From an uncultured Rhizobiaceae group bacterium (lineage in GTDB: Bacteria; Pseudomonadota; Alphaproteobacteria; Rhizobiales; Rhizobiaceae): 64,000 nt of DNA. The translations under genes and the position numbers were made by a program. Of this stretch, positions 35,301 to 44,899 are shown piece by piece. The notes beneath the pieces were generated by a model, which saw only the letters and a program-made list of their open reading frames with translations, ran no database searches and was not told where the DNA came from. The stretch's first letter is position 1. Each line of letters opens with the position of its first letter. The DNA lies in NCBI GenBank assembly GCA_938010435.1, contig CALLUS010000005.1:1-64000 (forward strand). Reading direction: 5' to 3'.

Positions 35301-36410
35301 CAATACTGTTGCGACCTGAATTTCGGTTTGGCCTCTCAAGTTCACACTTGCCCAGTCACCTTCGTTATTACGGGCAAGTACTCGGGCTGCAATTGTTTTT
35401 CCCATGCCTGAAGCACCCGAAACCCAGCATATGCCTGACGTTTCAAGACTTTTTTGTAGTACGCCTAAATCCTTTTTGCGTGTTGCCAATGCACTCGGAA
35501 GAGGTACGCCGGAGACCGCGCTCGGTGTCGTGATACGGGAGCTCGACAAGCCGGTGTCCGAATTGATTGTGCCAGATAGTGCTTTTGTTACGAGCAAATT
35601 CTGGGTTTCAAACTGCGCTCGGCTAACGGTTATCTGCGTCGCTTTTTCGAGTAGTTCTTCTAATCCACTGCGGCCAACAAAACGCTCGTCTCTATTTTTA
35701 TTGATCGCAAGATTCAAAAGCGAAAGTACAATTTCGGCTGTGCAACCTTGAGCTTGCGAGTGTACTCCACCTCGTTCAATAACCAGAGCCGATATCGTAG
35801 AATTTAGTTGGCGTTCCAGAAATTGAATTTCTAGAGCTCCGCAGTCGAAGTGAATTTTCTTAAGGAAACTCTCGCGGAGATTAGAGTCGTCAAGATTTTC
35901 GATGAAAGCTTTTGTCTTTGGTGAAAGCTTGGATCCGCTTAGAATTTTCCGCAATTCGGCCAACTCGCCCGCTTTCGCCAAATTTCGCCAGGCAACCAGA
36001 GTTGGTAAATCCCCAATTCTGTGGGCGACTTTCTGTTCTTTGCCGATGGTCGAGGTTGTTAGGTGACGCAGGGTAACTTTTTGGTTTGGATTTCTTTCCT
36101 GTATCTCAACAAAACTATCGATTGAGGCGATTATGTCATCAGAATTGATAGTGACGTGAGCTGCGGTATCTTTAACTTGAACGGCTTCCAACGCCTGCGA
36201 AGCAGCCAAAACAAAGTCTTCAGCAACTTCCAAAAATAGGAATTCATCACTTTTTAGCTCTGTCCAGGCGAGTGCGGTTTGGTAGATTTGATAGACATAT
36301 CCGCGAAGGGAAGCGACGGCTTCTCGTGCCTGATCGCCGGATGGTGTTTTAACTGGGCTGTTCAATTCACGGTTCTCCAGCTTTATTGCAGATATACTAG
36401 GCTCGTTCAT
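32319..36410 (-). CDS. Avs-like STAND NTPase with N-terminal Cap4/DUF4297-type nuclease domain
   Basis: A 1363-residue protein. Residues ~28-260 resemble the DUF4297/Cap4 restriction-type nuclease: ASLRGYVYQIYQTALAW, FLFLEVAEDF and EAVQVKDTA, that is Glu, Asp and Gln-x-Lys. A STAND/AP-ATPase-like module follows: Walker A GASGMGKTIAARVL (~332-345), Walker B GLIVDDLDCA (~383) and a winged-helix region. The C-terminal ~750 residues are helical repeats, the usual sensor part. In Avs proteins such a sensor binds a phage protein and triggers the nuclease. The class is inferred from architecture. The gene is AT-rich compared with nrdJ next to it. Confidence 0.75.
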   Translation of the reverse strand: MNEPSISAIKLENRELNSPVKTPSGDQAREAVASLRGYVYQIYQTALAWTELKSDEFLFLEVAEDFVLAASQALEAVQVKDTAAHVTINSDDIIASIDSFVEIQERNPNQKVTLRHLTTSTIGKEQKVAHRIGDLPTLVAWRNLAKAGELAELRKILSGSKLSPKTKAFIENLDDSNLRESFLKKIHFDCGALEIQFLERQLNSTISALVIERGGVHSQAQGCTAEIVLSLLNLAINKNRDERFVGRSGLEELLEKATQITVSRAQFETQNLLVTKALSGTINSDTGLSSSRITTPSAVSGVPLPSALATRKKDLGVLQKSLETSGICWVSGASGMGKTIAARVLARNNEGDWASVNLRGQTEIQVATVLMEAAGAISGSGLRGLIVDDLDCALGPSVLDNLNYLFHAAFRSDVLLTITASNPPSADFLFSASLHKSILTNLNEFCEEDIKEILSKIEVSHKTWAKYVHLVSGGGHPQLAIAFIQSMAASGWPVKELQTLNSLIVGSSAIDDVRKRTRQRLLDDLPASSRQLLERLSLKVGGFSRELVLDVAKVAPPISDPGVVLDSLCGSWIDQDESDRFNLSPLLLDYANKTLSSDEQKAIQYSVAGSLTKGNRFDVTDMNSALIAAWTSGNKAAMFKLCMAVLNSNEDELEMLAPYLSMFTLFRTDVSAYPDDASISQMFRGVQVLLINRQDDSSIKLKNALDCFEREAENVAHSAPRAAMRLVVYSKLLLAMSNSQLGTHFVGVIGKMNKILENKESEVPSEILEDILKFEDRGVTTIGFMFLNQCRQLIKIADLSLVFEYLNASPTKLRETLLAPFGHKDFDVDMLVTGAWLHEHKADSIEPEVHSAIFADLEKLAVNWKHTNLAVCCRKYQAIILDEYGGKKERALDVINTGLDLYGRTNSELVRAKAKILYHSDEHEESLALSKKLIESDAPLSDVEKAFLGRDAAISAEKQGDMEAARQYYLYGSKAAGQTDLPDMITMRIGLLADAALASWHYGDRKTCLLDLAAVLTELGQLEPKQNVQTAHCHAMCRHVLLWLDQNVTGDQRLLDNDEETRIYPGCLSNPEPHPAMIDRYIPPIELAWYMLAKVENHAGLNAGITDGLDRFLPEGPVVEGQLLLAFSKMHKGLLNLDQKVFSEALQDTIANRSYVLAKGGHENVFDVENVTFAKIPRATKPQHVQHADSAEQFVLLFCVNCVLYDEVAQMGSVIEELNRSSGYTLRPKFLDRLQSFGPTPDFNTSFANIIFLESSSLKTDQKATPRHVFEFSLKTLQVAHLTGNYRLFAELILPWLKHKWQFVWERQRFLLVNPSLNERSIEAALQLTSLSAPVEILKTTAPTLGFGNLDELNEILSEFPSL

Positions 36411-36477
36411 TAGGGCTGCATTTATCAGTGTGCAGTGAACTCAAATTCAAGTTACCCCTTCTAAGTGATTGATTTTA

Positions 36478-36515
36478 CAAAAATGCCGCTTACCAAACTA
36501 AGGTAAGCGGTATTT
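36478..36515 (-). terminator. Terminator of nrdJ
   Basis: A near-perfect 12-bp stem ATGCCGCTTACC/GGTAAGCGGTAT around a 7-base loop. On the minus strand it is followed by TTTTTG. It lies 41 bases after the nrdJ stop. Confidence 0.75.
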
Positions 36516-36555
36516 ATTCAGTCGTTAGAGCGGCACGTATTCGTCGTGCCTATAC

Positions 36556-39500
36556 CTAACTACACCCAGTCGTGCTCCCGCATGAATCACACTTCAAACA
36601 CGTTCCATTCCGCACCAATGTAAAATTCTGACACTCGGGGCAGCTTTCGCCTTCGTAGCCTTTCATGCGCGCCATGTTGCGTTGGTCTTCTTTGGACGGA
36701 GCGCTGGATGGAGCGGGGTGGGTAGTTTCTTCGACGAAACCTTCCACCACTTCTTTGGCTTCTTCAACTGTGTAGTCGCGTTTGAAGCCAACCACTTCCT
36801 CTTCCATGCCTTTGGCCATCACGTCGTTTGCAGGTTCCGCAATGGCCACCGCTGCTGCGGCGCCACCAATGGCTGTCACTGTTGTGCCACCGCCACCACC
36901 GGAAGGTGTAGCTGAGCCAGCGGGTGTTCCAGACGGGCTTCCGACCACTGAAAGTTTGTGGCCGCGTGTGAGGCCGCGTGAGACGATTTCCGTCTTGCCT
37001 TCTTCCACCCCCTTGCCGAGTGCAGTGGAGGCGAAGTTGGATGTGTCCACATGGCCAAGATCGTGGCGGCCAAGATAGGAGATCGCCAATTCACGGAACA
37101 CATAGTCGAGGATCGACGTGGCGTTCTTGATTGCGTCATTGCCCATCACGATGCCAGCAGGTTCGAACTTGGTGAAGGTGAAGGCCTCCACATATTCTTC
37201 CAACGGCACGCCGTATTGCAAGCCGAGAGAGATGGCGATGGCGAAATTGTTCATCATTGCGCGGAAGGCGGCGCCTTCTTTGTGCATATCGATGAAGATT
37301 TCACCGATGCGACCATCATCAAATTCACCTGTGCGGAGATAGACCTTGTGTCCACCCACATTGGCTTTTTGCGTGTAACCTTTGCGGCGGTTTGGCAATT
37401 TGTCACGCGCCTGCGCTCGGGCCACCTCGACGATACGTTCGACGATTTTTTCGGTGACCTGAGCTGCGCGGGCGGGAGCCGTGGCTTCAATCAGGTTTTC
37501 CAATGCATCTTCGTCTTCCTCGTCTTCAACAAGGGAGGCGTTGAGCGGCTGGGACAGTTTGGAACCATCGCGGTAGAGCGCGTTGGCTTTCAAACCAAGT
37601 TTCCAAGACATCATGTAAGCGGCGGTGCAGTCTTCCACACGCGCATCGTTTGGCATGTTGATGGTTTTGGAAATTGCGCCGGAGATGAACGGCTGCGCCG
37701 CGGCCATCATTTTGATGTGGCTTTCTGTAGAGAGCGAACGTGTGCCAATGCGGCCGCACGGCGTGGCGCAATCGAAGACGGGCAGGTGCTCGTCTTTCAG
37801 GCCAGGTGCACCTTCAAGGCTCATCGCGCCACAGCAATAGATGTTTGCAGCTTGAATTTCGTCTTTGGCAAAGCCCATTCCGGCCAGCATGTCGAAGGAG
37901 AAGTCGTTCAACTGCTCATCGGTGAAGCCGAGGACATCTTTACAGAACTCTTCGCCAAGCGACCATTTGTTGAATGCAAACTTGATGTCGAAAGCTTGTG
38001 CCAGACCCGCTTCGATAGCGTCGATTTGTTCTTTGCCAAACCCTTTTTCTTCCAGCGCACCGTGCGAAATGGCGTTGGAACCTTTCAGCGTGCCATTGCC
38101 CACCGCGTAGGTGATCATGTGTTCGATTTCAGACGCTTCGTAGCCAAGTTTCTCAAGAGCTTCCGGCACAGCGCGGTTGATGATTTTGAAGTAACCGCCA
38201 CCAGCGAGTTTCTTGAATTTCACCAGCGCAAAGTCAGGCTCGATGCCTGTTGTGTCACAATCCATCACAAGACCGATTGTGCCTGTTGGCGCAACCACTG
38301 TGGCTTGCGCATTGCGGTAGCCGTATTTGTCGCCTTTTTCCACGGCGCGGTCCCATGCAGCTTTTGCGCGGATGGACAGGCCAGCCCAAAGGTCACGACC
38401 TTCAAGGGATGCGTGGTCGAGTGGCACAGGGTTCACCGCCAGTGCGTCATAGCCGTCTTTGTTGCCGTGGGCAGCATTGCGGTGATTGCGCATCACACGA
38501 GCCATGTGTTCTTTGTTTGGGCCATAACCCGGGAAGGGGCCTTGCTCCTTAGCCATTTCAGCAGATGTTTCGTAGCAAACGCCCGTCATGATCGCTGTCA
38601 AAGCGCCGCAGATCGCGCGGCCTTCGTCACTGTCGTAAGGAATGCCCGCAGTCATCAGCAGGCCACCAATGTTGGCAAAGCCAAGACCTGTTGTGCGGTA
38701 TTCGTAAGACAATTGTGCGATTTCTTTGGACGGGAACTGCGCCATCAGCACAGAGATTTCCAAAACCATCATCCACAAGCGACAAGCGTGCTCGTAGTTT
38801 TCAACGTTGAATGTTTTGTCGTCGCGACGGAATTGCAAAAGGTTCAATGACGCAAGGTTACAAGCCGTGTCGTCGAGAAACATATATTCAGAACAAGGGT
38901 TTGATGCACGGATTGGCCCAGCAGACGGGCAGGTGTGCCAGTCGTTCATTGTTGTGTTGTAGTGCAAGCCTGGGTCAGCAGACTGCCATGCAGCATTGCC
39001 AATTTTGTCCCACAGGTCACGGGCTTGAACAGTTTTCACAACAGAACCGTCACGACGTGCAGTCAAATCCCAAGTGCCGTCAGCTTCTACAGCTTGCAAA
39101 AACTCGTCTTTAATCGACACGGAGTTGTTTGAGTTTTGGCCAGCAACAGTGAGGTAAGCTTCAGAATCCCAGTCCGTATTGTAAACGGGGAATTCAATAT
39201 CCGTGTAGCCTTGTTTGGCCAACTGGATGACGCGGTAGATATAGTTCTCTGGAACCGCGTTCTTTTTGGCTGCACGGATTTCGCTTTTCAGCTTGGGGTT
39301 TTGGTTCGGGTCAAAACATGTGTCGCCGGGGCCGTCGCAGTTTACGCAAGCTTTCATGATCGCTGTCATGTGGCGGGACACGAGCTTGGAGCCGGTGACG
39401 ATCGCAGCAACTTTCTGCTCTTCTTTCACCTTCCAGTCGATGTAATCTTCGATATCTGGGTGATCGATGTCGACCACAACCATTTTTGCAGCACGGCGTG

Positions 39501-40320
39501 TTGTGCCACCAGATTTGATTGCACCAGCTGCACGGTCACCAATTTTCAAAAAGCTCATCAAGCCAGAGGACTTGCCGCCACCTGAAAGAGGCTCGTTCTC
39601 ACCGCGAATGTGGGAGAAGTTGGAGCCTGTGCCTGATCCATATTTGAACAAACGGGCTTCACGCACCCAAAGGTCCATAATGCCACCGTCGTTGACGAGG
39701 TCATCGCCCACAGACTGGATGAAGCAAGCGTGTGGCTGTGGGTGTTCGTAAGAAGACTTAGATTTGGTCAGTTTGCCAGTTTCAAAGTCCACATAGTGGT
39801 GACCTTGAGCAGGGCCGTCGATGCCGTAAGCCCAATGCAGACCAGTGTTGAACCACTGAGGAGAGTTCGGCGCGACCTTTTGAGTGGCCAGCATGAAGCA
39901 CAACTCGTCATAATATGCGTGGGCATCTTCTTCGGTGTCGAAATAGCCGCCTTTCCAGCCCCAATAGGTCCAAGTGCCTGCCAAACGAGAGAAGACCTGC
40001 TCGGATGTCATTTCAGGACCATAACGCTCAGCTTTTGGAAGCTTTTTGAGCGCATCTTTGTCTTCAACTGAACGCCAAAGGAATGAAGGAACCGAGTTCT
40101 CTTCCACTTTCTTCAACGCGGCGGGTACGCCTGCTTTGCGAAAGTATTTTTGAGCGATGATGTCAGATGCGACCTGACTGAATTGTTCAGGAACCAAAAT
40201 ATCTTCGAGCTTAAAGACGATAGAACCGTCGGGATTCTTAATTTCGCTGGTCGCTTTGCGCATTGGCACAGAAGCGAAAGGTGATTGACCCGGTTTGGTA
40301 AAGCGGCGTTCGATGCGCAT
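36556..40320 (-). CDS. nrdJ: Vitamin B12-dependent (class II) ribonucleotide reductase
   Basis: A 1254-residue adenosylcobalamin-dependent reductase that makes deoxyribonucleotides with or without oxygen. The active-site loop [20 protein letters not shown] (Asn, Cys and Glu), [14 protein letters not shown] and [20 protein letters not shown] are conserved. The C-terminus has the TSCPD-like domain and a Cys-rich tail ([16 protein letters not shown]) that re-reduces the active site. The ATG at 40320 ([11 protein letters not shown]) matches the usual alphaproteobacterial start; 40356 adds 12 atypical residues. Tandem NrdR boxes lie upstream at 40646-40693. Confidence 0.96.
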   Translation of the reverse strand: MRIERRFTKPGQSPFASVPMRKATSEIKNPDGSIVFKLEDILVPEQFSQVASDIIAQKYFRKAGVPAALKKVEENSVPSFLWRSVEDKDALKKLPKAERYGPEMTSEQVFSRLAGTWTYWGWKGGYFDTEEDAHAYYDELCFMLATQKVAPNSPQWFNTGLHWAYGIDGPAQGHHYVDFETGKLTKSKSSYEHPQPHACFIQSVGDDLVNDGGIMDLWVREARLFKYGSGTGSNFSHIRGENEPLSGGGKSSGLMSFLKIGDRAAGAIKSGGTTRRAAKMVVVDIDHPDIEDYIDWKVKEEQKVAAIVTGSKLVSRHMTAIMKACVNCDGPGDTCFDPNQNPKLKSEIRAAKKNAVPENYIYRVIQLAKQGYTDIEFPVYNTDWDSEAYLTVAGQNSNNSVSIKDEFLQAVEADGTWDLTARRDGSVVKTVQARDLWDKIGNAAWQSADPGLHYNTTMNDWHTCPSAGPIRASNPCSEYMFLDDTACNLASLNLLQFRRDDKTFNVENYEHACRLWMMVLEISVLMAQFPSKEIAQLSYEYRTTGLGFANIGGLLMTAGIPYDSDEGRAICGALTAIMTGVCYETSAEMAKEQGPFPGYGPNKEHMARVMRNHRNAAHGNKDGYDALAVNPVPLDHASLEGRDLWAGLSIRAKAAWDRAVEKGDKYGYRNAQATVVAPTGTIGLVMDCDTTGIEPDFALVKFKKLAGGGYFKIINRAVPEALEKLGYEASEIEHMITYAVGNGTLKGSNAISHGALEEKGFGKEQIDAIEAGLAQAFDIKFAFNKWSLGEEFCKDVLGFTDEQLNDFSFDMLAGMGFAKDEIQAANIYCCGAMSLEGAPGLKDEHLPVFDCATPCGRIGTRSLSTESHIKMMAAAQPFISGAISKTINMPNDARVEDCTAAYMMSWKLGLKANALYRDGSKLSQPLNASLVEDEEDEDALENLIEATAPARAAQVTEKIVERIVEVARAQARDKLPNRRKGYTQKANVGGHKVYLRTGEFDDGRIGEIFIDMHKEGAAFRAMMNNFAIAISLGLQYGVPLEEYVEAFTFTKFEPAGIVMGNDAIKNATSILDYVFRELAISYLGRHDLGHVDTSNFASTALGKGVEEGKTEIVSRGLTRGHKLSVVGSPSGTPAGSATPSGGGGGTTVTAIGGAAAAVAIAEPANDVMAKGMEEEVVGFKRDYTVEEAKEVVEGFVEETTHPAPSSAPSKEDQRNMARMKGYEGESCPECQNFTLVRNGTCLKCDSCGSTTGCS

Positions 40321-40645
40321 CAGTTGTTTTTCCCACAAGTTTGCACAGGCCAACACTAACGCTGCCCATGCGAATATCGTTTTGACGCCAATGGCGTCCC
40401 CAAATTTTACAGTGACCTTTTGCCTTGCGGCTGATCACCCCCACTTCAATCCAGCCCCTTTATCTAGGGTTTTTGTCTGGCCCTTGATTGAGCTTAAGCT
40501 CGTTTCAAGTATTTGGTGGTGCGCACATACTTGCCCACTCAAATATTTGACGCTTCTATCTCTACGCCACTGCGAAAAGATTCGTCACCGTAATAGATTG
40601 CCAACATCTTCTCCGCGACCTTTCTTCGAGGACGGATCGTGCTAG

Positions 40646-40693
40646 ACACCCTATATAGCGTCTACCGATGATTAACACCACAATATATTGTGG
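40646..40693 (-). promoter_or_regulatory. Tandem NrdR boxes upstream of nrdJ
   Basis: A perfect 16-bp palindrome CCACAATATATTGTGG (40678-40693) and a weaker box ACACCCTATATAGCGT (40646-40661) start 32 bp apart, three helical turns. That is the standard arrangement of NrdR operators, where ATP/dATP-bound NrdR represses reductase genes. Confidence 0.8.
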
Positions 40694-41277
40694 TTAAAAA
40701 ATCATTAACGGCCAATTATTGCCGTATTGTCACACTTTCAGTTCGACAGCTCACCAGCGCACACAAAGATACTGCCCGCAGAATGGATTCCGTTAAGAAA
40801 AACATTATGCAGGCCCAAAACTCTAGGTGCCGGATTGTTGTCATGAGCTTACTTACGCATGCTCTCACCATACTTGGTAGACAAATCCAAACTAACAAAA
40901 TTGATATTTTGGTCAATGCGTCCCGAATGGTTGTAAAGTCACGTATTGAGTTGCAAAAGTTGTAAATTTGACCATTACCCACAGGCCAAAATTTGGCTAA
41001 ACATGGTGATATAAAGCGTTTTGATGAATTTAACAGACATTTTCACTACATTCCGAGATCGTTTAAAAAAAAATATAAAAAATTCGGTTGACGCAACATC
41101 CTTCCACAGGGGTGATGATTCATGCGACAAAAATTCATATATCTTGTTCAAATCTCCAGATTTAGTCCCATATATAGTGGGTGGGTATGCAGAATCAGAT
41201 TCGCACCAAATTGCTCAAGCCCCAAATTCGAGCCGTATTTTTGCTTATGACGACACTTCACCGCTCTAGGCCCTGAA
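40694..41277. other. Intergenic region between nrdJ and the P450 gene
   Basis: Two short frames (40690-40965 and 41021-41269) lack ribosome-binding sites and family resemblance. The right part should hold the promoter for the P450 operon. No RNA gene recognised. Confidence 0.4.
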
Positions 41278-42507
41278 ATGAAGCAGCAGTTCACCTCTCA
41301 AGCCTTTATGCAAAGCCCTGAAACGGTCTTTGCACCATTGCGGGAACAATCAGCTGTTGTGCGCATTCGATTGCCGATAATTGGCAAAGTATGGCTGACA
41401 ACCAATGCAGCTGCCACCAGTGCTATGTTGAAAGACAATCATCGTTTCACCATGCGAAAGTCTGCGAAATCCAATTCCAGCGAAGTGGCAGGTGTTCAAT
41501 GGTGGATGCCACGGACTATTCAATTGTTGGCAACCAATATGCTGACCCAAGACGAACCGGATCACCGTCGATTGCGCAAACTGGTTGATCAAGCTTTCCA
41601 GAGGCGCACAATTTTGGCGCTTGAAGAACGTGTTCAGGCAATTGCCGAAGATTTGGTGACTAATATCCAAAAGGATTTCCGATCAACGGGGGAAAGTGAT
41701 TTGGTTGGCAGTTTCGCACGACCTTTCCCTATGGCCATTATATGCGAATTGTTGGGCATTCCCAATGCAATACGCGACGAATTTGCTCAGCAGGCCGTTC
41801 GTATGACGAAAATGTCGGGTATATTAAGTTTCTTGTCTGCTCTTTTGCCGATCAGAAAAATGCGGCTCATGTTAAGCGACGTTATTCAAGACACGCAAAG
41901 CAGAATACAAAAAGGCGAATCGGTGGATGGTCTCATTGGCGATCTGGTGTTGGTTGAAGCCGATGGTGACCGCTTAAACCATGATGAATTGATCGCCATG
42001 GTCTTCTTGTTATTGATTGCAGGACATGAAACCACTACGCATCTGATTTCTGGTAGCGTTGTGGCTTTGTTAGAGAACCCGGCACAAAAGCAACTCTTGA
42101 TCGACAAACCAGAGCGCATTGATATGGCAGTCGAGGAATTATTGCGTTTCGTGTCACCTGTTCAATTCTCCAAACCCAGACATGTACGCCAGAGCGGTAA
42201 GTTCCATGGGGTGGAATTGAAACAAGGCGACCTTATTATGGCGGGATTGGCCTCGGCCAATTACGATCCAACAGAATTTGATAGCCCAACCAAATTGGAT
42301 TTAACGCGCAGACCCAATCCGCATCTGGAGTTTGGCACAGGCATCCACTTTTGCCTCGGGTTTCAACTTGCCCGATTGGAATTGAAGGTTGCACTACGGA
42401 CGTTACTCACCGCAGCGCCGCAGATGTGCATAGGAACAGATGGTGCTCAATGGGGACAACGTATGGGCTTGCGGGTTCTTGACCGTTTGCCCATCGTGGA
42501 AAAATGA
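41278..42507 (+). CDS. Cytochrome P450
   Basis: A 409-residue soluble bacterial P450. The I-helix is [17 protein letters not shown], the K-helix ExxR lies in EELLRF, and the heme-binding loop is [19 protein letters not shown] with ligand Cys359. Ferredoxin and reductase partners are not nearby, so it would use shared redox partners. Substrate unknown. AGG lies 7 bases before the ATG. The stop overlaps the next ATG (ATGATG), coupling it to the lytic transglycosylase. Confidence 0.93.
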   Translation: MKQQFTSQAFMQSPETVFAPLREQSAVVRIRLPIIGKVWLTTNAAATSAMLKDNHRFTMRKSAKSNSSEVAGVQWWMPRTIQLLATNMLTQDEPDHRRLRKLVDQAFQRRTILALEERVQAIAEDLVTNIQKDFRSTGESDLVGSFARPFPMAIICELLGIPNAIRDEFAQQAVRMTKMSGILSFLSALLPIRKMRLMLSDVIQDTQSRIQKGESVDGLIGDLVLVEADGDRLNHDELIAMVFLLLIAGHETTTHLISGSVVALLENPAQKQLLIDKPERIDMAVEELLRFVSPVQFSKPRHVRQSGKFHGVELKQGDLIMAGLASANYDPTEFDSPTKLDLTRRPNPHLEFGTGIHFCLGFQLARLELKVALRTLLTAAPQMCIGTDGAQWGQRMGLRVLDRLPIVEK

Positions 42508-43667
42508 TGATTCGATCTTTATTTGCAGCCGGTCTTTGCACCTTTTCTATTCAATCTGCCTATGGCGAGTCGTTTGACGCTTATGTCAAAGCGATCAAAC
42601 CGGATGCAACAAAGCGTGGAATATTGTCCAAAACGTTTGATCTTGCGACCAGAGGTTTGAAACCAGATCCAAAAATGGACAAACTCACCCGCAAACAGCC
42701 GGAATTGGTGAAACCTATCGGGGGCTATATCGAACGCCGTGCCAATGGCGGTTTATTGAAGACGGGCAGGGGCAAAGTCAAAGGGTTACGCCAGACGTTT
42801 AAAGCATTGGAACGCGCTTATGGTGTCGATCCTTATGTGGTTGCTGCCATTTGGGGGATGGAAACAGGATATGGGCGCGGCATTGGCAACAGCGATGTTT
42901 TCCGTTCATTGGCGACCCTTGGTTGGAAGCGGTATCGCAAGGATTTCTTTCGAAATGAATTTCTAGACGCTCTAACCATTCTTCAAAACGAGAAAGTCAC
43001 GCGCAAACAGATGATCGGTTCTTGGGCCGGCGCCATGGGACAAACACAATTCATTCCGTCCAGTTTCTTGAAGTTTGCTGTTGATTTCAACAAAGACGGC
43101 AAACGCGATCTGTGGCGTTCAACATCGGATGCTTTGGGATCTACCGCAAACTATTTGACCCAAAAAGGTTGGAAACGTAGTGAACCTTGGGGAATGCCTG
43201 TGCTGTTGCCAAAATCGTTGCCAAGGCATGTGTTGACCCAAAGCTGGAGCGATTGGGCAGCTTCCGGCGTGAAATCTTATGATGGAACGCAGTTCCCCCG
43301 CAAAGGTGAAGCCACTTTGTTCATGCCAGCAGGGCATGAGGGACCGACTTTTCTGATCACTGAAAATTACGAAGTGATCCGTGACTACAATTCGTCCGAC
43401 GCCTACGCATTGTCTGGCGCCTTGCTGGCAGACAGATTGCGCGGCAAAGCCCGTTTCAAAACAAGTTGGCCTACCGGTAAAACATTGAACAAAGCGGAAC
43501 GCATGAAAGTTCAGGCGCTTTTGGTGAAGAAGGGCTTTCCTGTTCCCAACAGAACGGGGCGCATCCTAAAAGGTGTGCGATTGGCCATACGAGATTTTCA
43601 GGTGACTATTGGTGTTACAGCCGATGGGTATCCTGACCACCAACTGTTGAAACAATTGCAACGCTAA
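42504..43667 (+). CDS. MltB-family lytic murein transglycosylase
   Basis: A 387-residue exported enzyme. A signal peptide (residues 1-~19, ending near SAYG/ES) is followed by the SLT/MltB catalytic domain: VAAIWGMETGYGRG, with the catalytic Glu, and SWAGAMGQTQFIPSSFLKFA. The C-terminal PG_binding_1 repeat (~325-385, KAERMKVQALLVKKGF) binds peptidoglycan. It cleaves the MurNAc-GlcNAc bond to 1,6-anhydro products, which AnmK (61719) would later recycle. It is translationally coupled to the P450 gene, an unexpected partner. Confidence 0.9.
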   Translation: MMIRSLFAAGLCTFSIQSAYGESFDAYVKAIKPDATKRGILSKTFDLATRGLKPDPKMDKLTRKQPELVKPIGGYIERRANGGLLKTGRGKVKGLRQTFKALERAYGVDPYVVAAIWGMETGYGRGIGNSDVFRSLATLGWKRYRKDFFRNEFLDALTILQNEKVTRKQMIGSWAGAMGQTQFIPSSFLKFAVDFNKDGKRDLWRSTSDALGSTANYLTQKGWKRSEPWGMPVLLPKSLPRHVLTQSWSDWAASGVKSYDGTQFPRKGEATLFMPAGHEGPTFLITENYEVIRDYNSSDAYALSGALLADRLRGKARFKTSWPTGKTLNKAERMKVQALLVKKGFPVPNRTGRILKGVRLAIRDFQVTIGVTADGYPDHQLLKQLQR

Positions 43668-44899
43668 GCGGTGTCCCGTCCGTCCAATGCGCGGCGTTTT
43701 CGAATATCATACCAGATGATAAACAACGTCAGCATGAACAATCCCGCTCCGAAGAAGTAGAATGCTCCCGGATTGTCGAACAGCGGAGCAGGGCCTGTAG
43801 ATTGAGCAAAGATCTGCGTCGCTAACAATGGTCCAATGATCATGGCGATCGTGTTCACGCTGCCCAAAGTCCCTTGCAGCAGACCTTGTTCATTATCTGG
43901 AACATTTTGTGACATGAGTGCTGTAAGTGTCGGCCCGGCACACCCCCAGCCAATGAGATGAAACAGGATACCGGGATAAATCATCCAACCTTCAGTCAAC
44001 AAAGGAATACCCATAAAAGCGACAGTGGAGATAATGTAGCCGCCGTAAAGCACTTTGCGTTCACCAAACATAGGAACGACTTTGCGCACCAAATAGCCTT
44101 GAACGAACGCCATGCAGACACCCACCCAAGCCAATGAATATCCGGCTTGCGCAACGGTCCAGTCAAACCGTGCCTCTGTCCACAACACCCAAATGCCTTG
44201 CAAACCCTGCTGGGCGATGCCTGTGAGGAACAACGCAATCATCAAAACCAACAAAGAGGTGTAACGTCCAATGCGGGCGAGTGCTGTAAACGGGTTCATC
44301 TTGGTCACGGTAATTTCAGACCGCTTTTCTTGCGGCAGGCTTTCCGGCAACATGAAATAGCCGAACACCATGTTGATGAATGCAAGAGCTGCCGCCAACC
44401 AGAAGGGATATTGTAGGTCAACCGCCCCCAACACGCCCCCAATGAGTGGACCAATAGTAAAACCAATGCCGAACGCGGCCCCCAACAATCCAAACGCGGC
44501 TGCGCGATTTTCCTTGGGTGTGATATCCGCGATATAGGCATTCGATGTGGAAACCGTAGCACTGAACATGCCAGCTACAATGCGACCGATGACCAACCAC
44601 GCCAGGTTCGGAGCCATGGCAAGAATGATATAGTCGAGGCACAGTCCGCCGAGTGAGATCAACAGAACAGGGCGGCGTCCATATTTGTCCGATAGTGCTC
44701 CCACAAACGGGCTGATCATGAATTGGACAGCGGCGAAACCAGACATCAACAGACCGTAAATTACGGCAGAATTTGAAAGGTCTGTGCCAGAAAGTTCACG
44801 CACCAATTGCGGCAAAATTGGCCACGCCAAACCCACGCCCAACATGTCGATCACAACAGTTGCAATTATGAAGGTGAGGGCGGATTTGTTCTTGGTCAC
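43664..44899 (-). CDS. MFS transporter, TetA/TCR-like drug exporter
   Basis: A 411-residue, 12-helix major facilitator. Motif A is GALSDKYGRRPVLLISLGG between helices 2 and 3, and ITPKENRAAAFGLLGAAFG is the TCR-type region. The layout is that of tetracycline and other drug:proton antiporters, though the substrate is unknown. Its start overlaps the stop of the racemase-like gene by 4 bases, so they share an operon. It converges with the transglycosylase gene (stops overlap). Confidence 0.85.
   Translation of the reverse strand: MTKNKSALTFIIATVVIDMLGVGLAWPILPQLVRELSGTDLSNSAVIYGLLMSGFAAVQFMISPFVGALSDKYGRRPVLLISLGGLCLDYIILAMAPNLAWLVIGRIVAGMFSATVSTSNAYIADITPKENRAAAFGLLGAAFGIGFTIGPLIGGVLGAVDLQYPFWLAAALAFINMVFGYFMLPESLPQEKRSEITVTKMNPFTALARIGRYTSLLVLMIALFLTGIAQQGLQGIWVLWTEARFDWTVAQAGYSLAWVGVCMAFVQGYLVRKVVPMFGERKVLYGGYIISTVAFMGIPLLTEGWMIYPGILFHLIGWGCAGPTLTALMSQNVPDNEQGLLQGTLGSVNTIAMIIGPLLATQIFAQSTGPAPLFDNPGAFYFFGAGLFMLTLFIIWYDIRKRRALDGRDTA

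Noticed and set aside
37051-38850. A 599-codon open frame on the plus strand inside nrdJ
   Set aside because: It is antisense to the highly conserved reductase, has a shadow composition (His- and Phe-rich) and no ribosome-binding site or family motif.
40690-40965. A 91-codon frame beside the NrdR boxes
   Set aside because: It begins at the edge of the NrdR palindrome, and no translation signal or recognisable domain is seen.
41021-41269. An 82-codon frame just upstream of the P450 gene
   Set aside because: No ribosome-binding site and no family resemblance; likely part of the promoter region, though its closeness to the P450 start keeps it possible.
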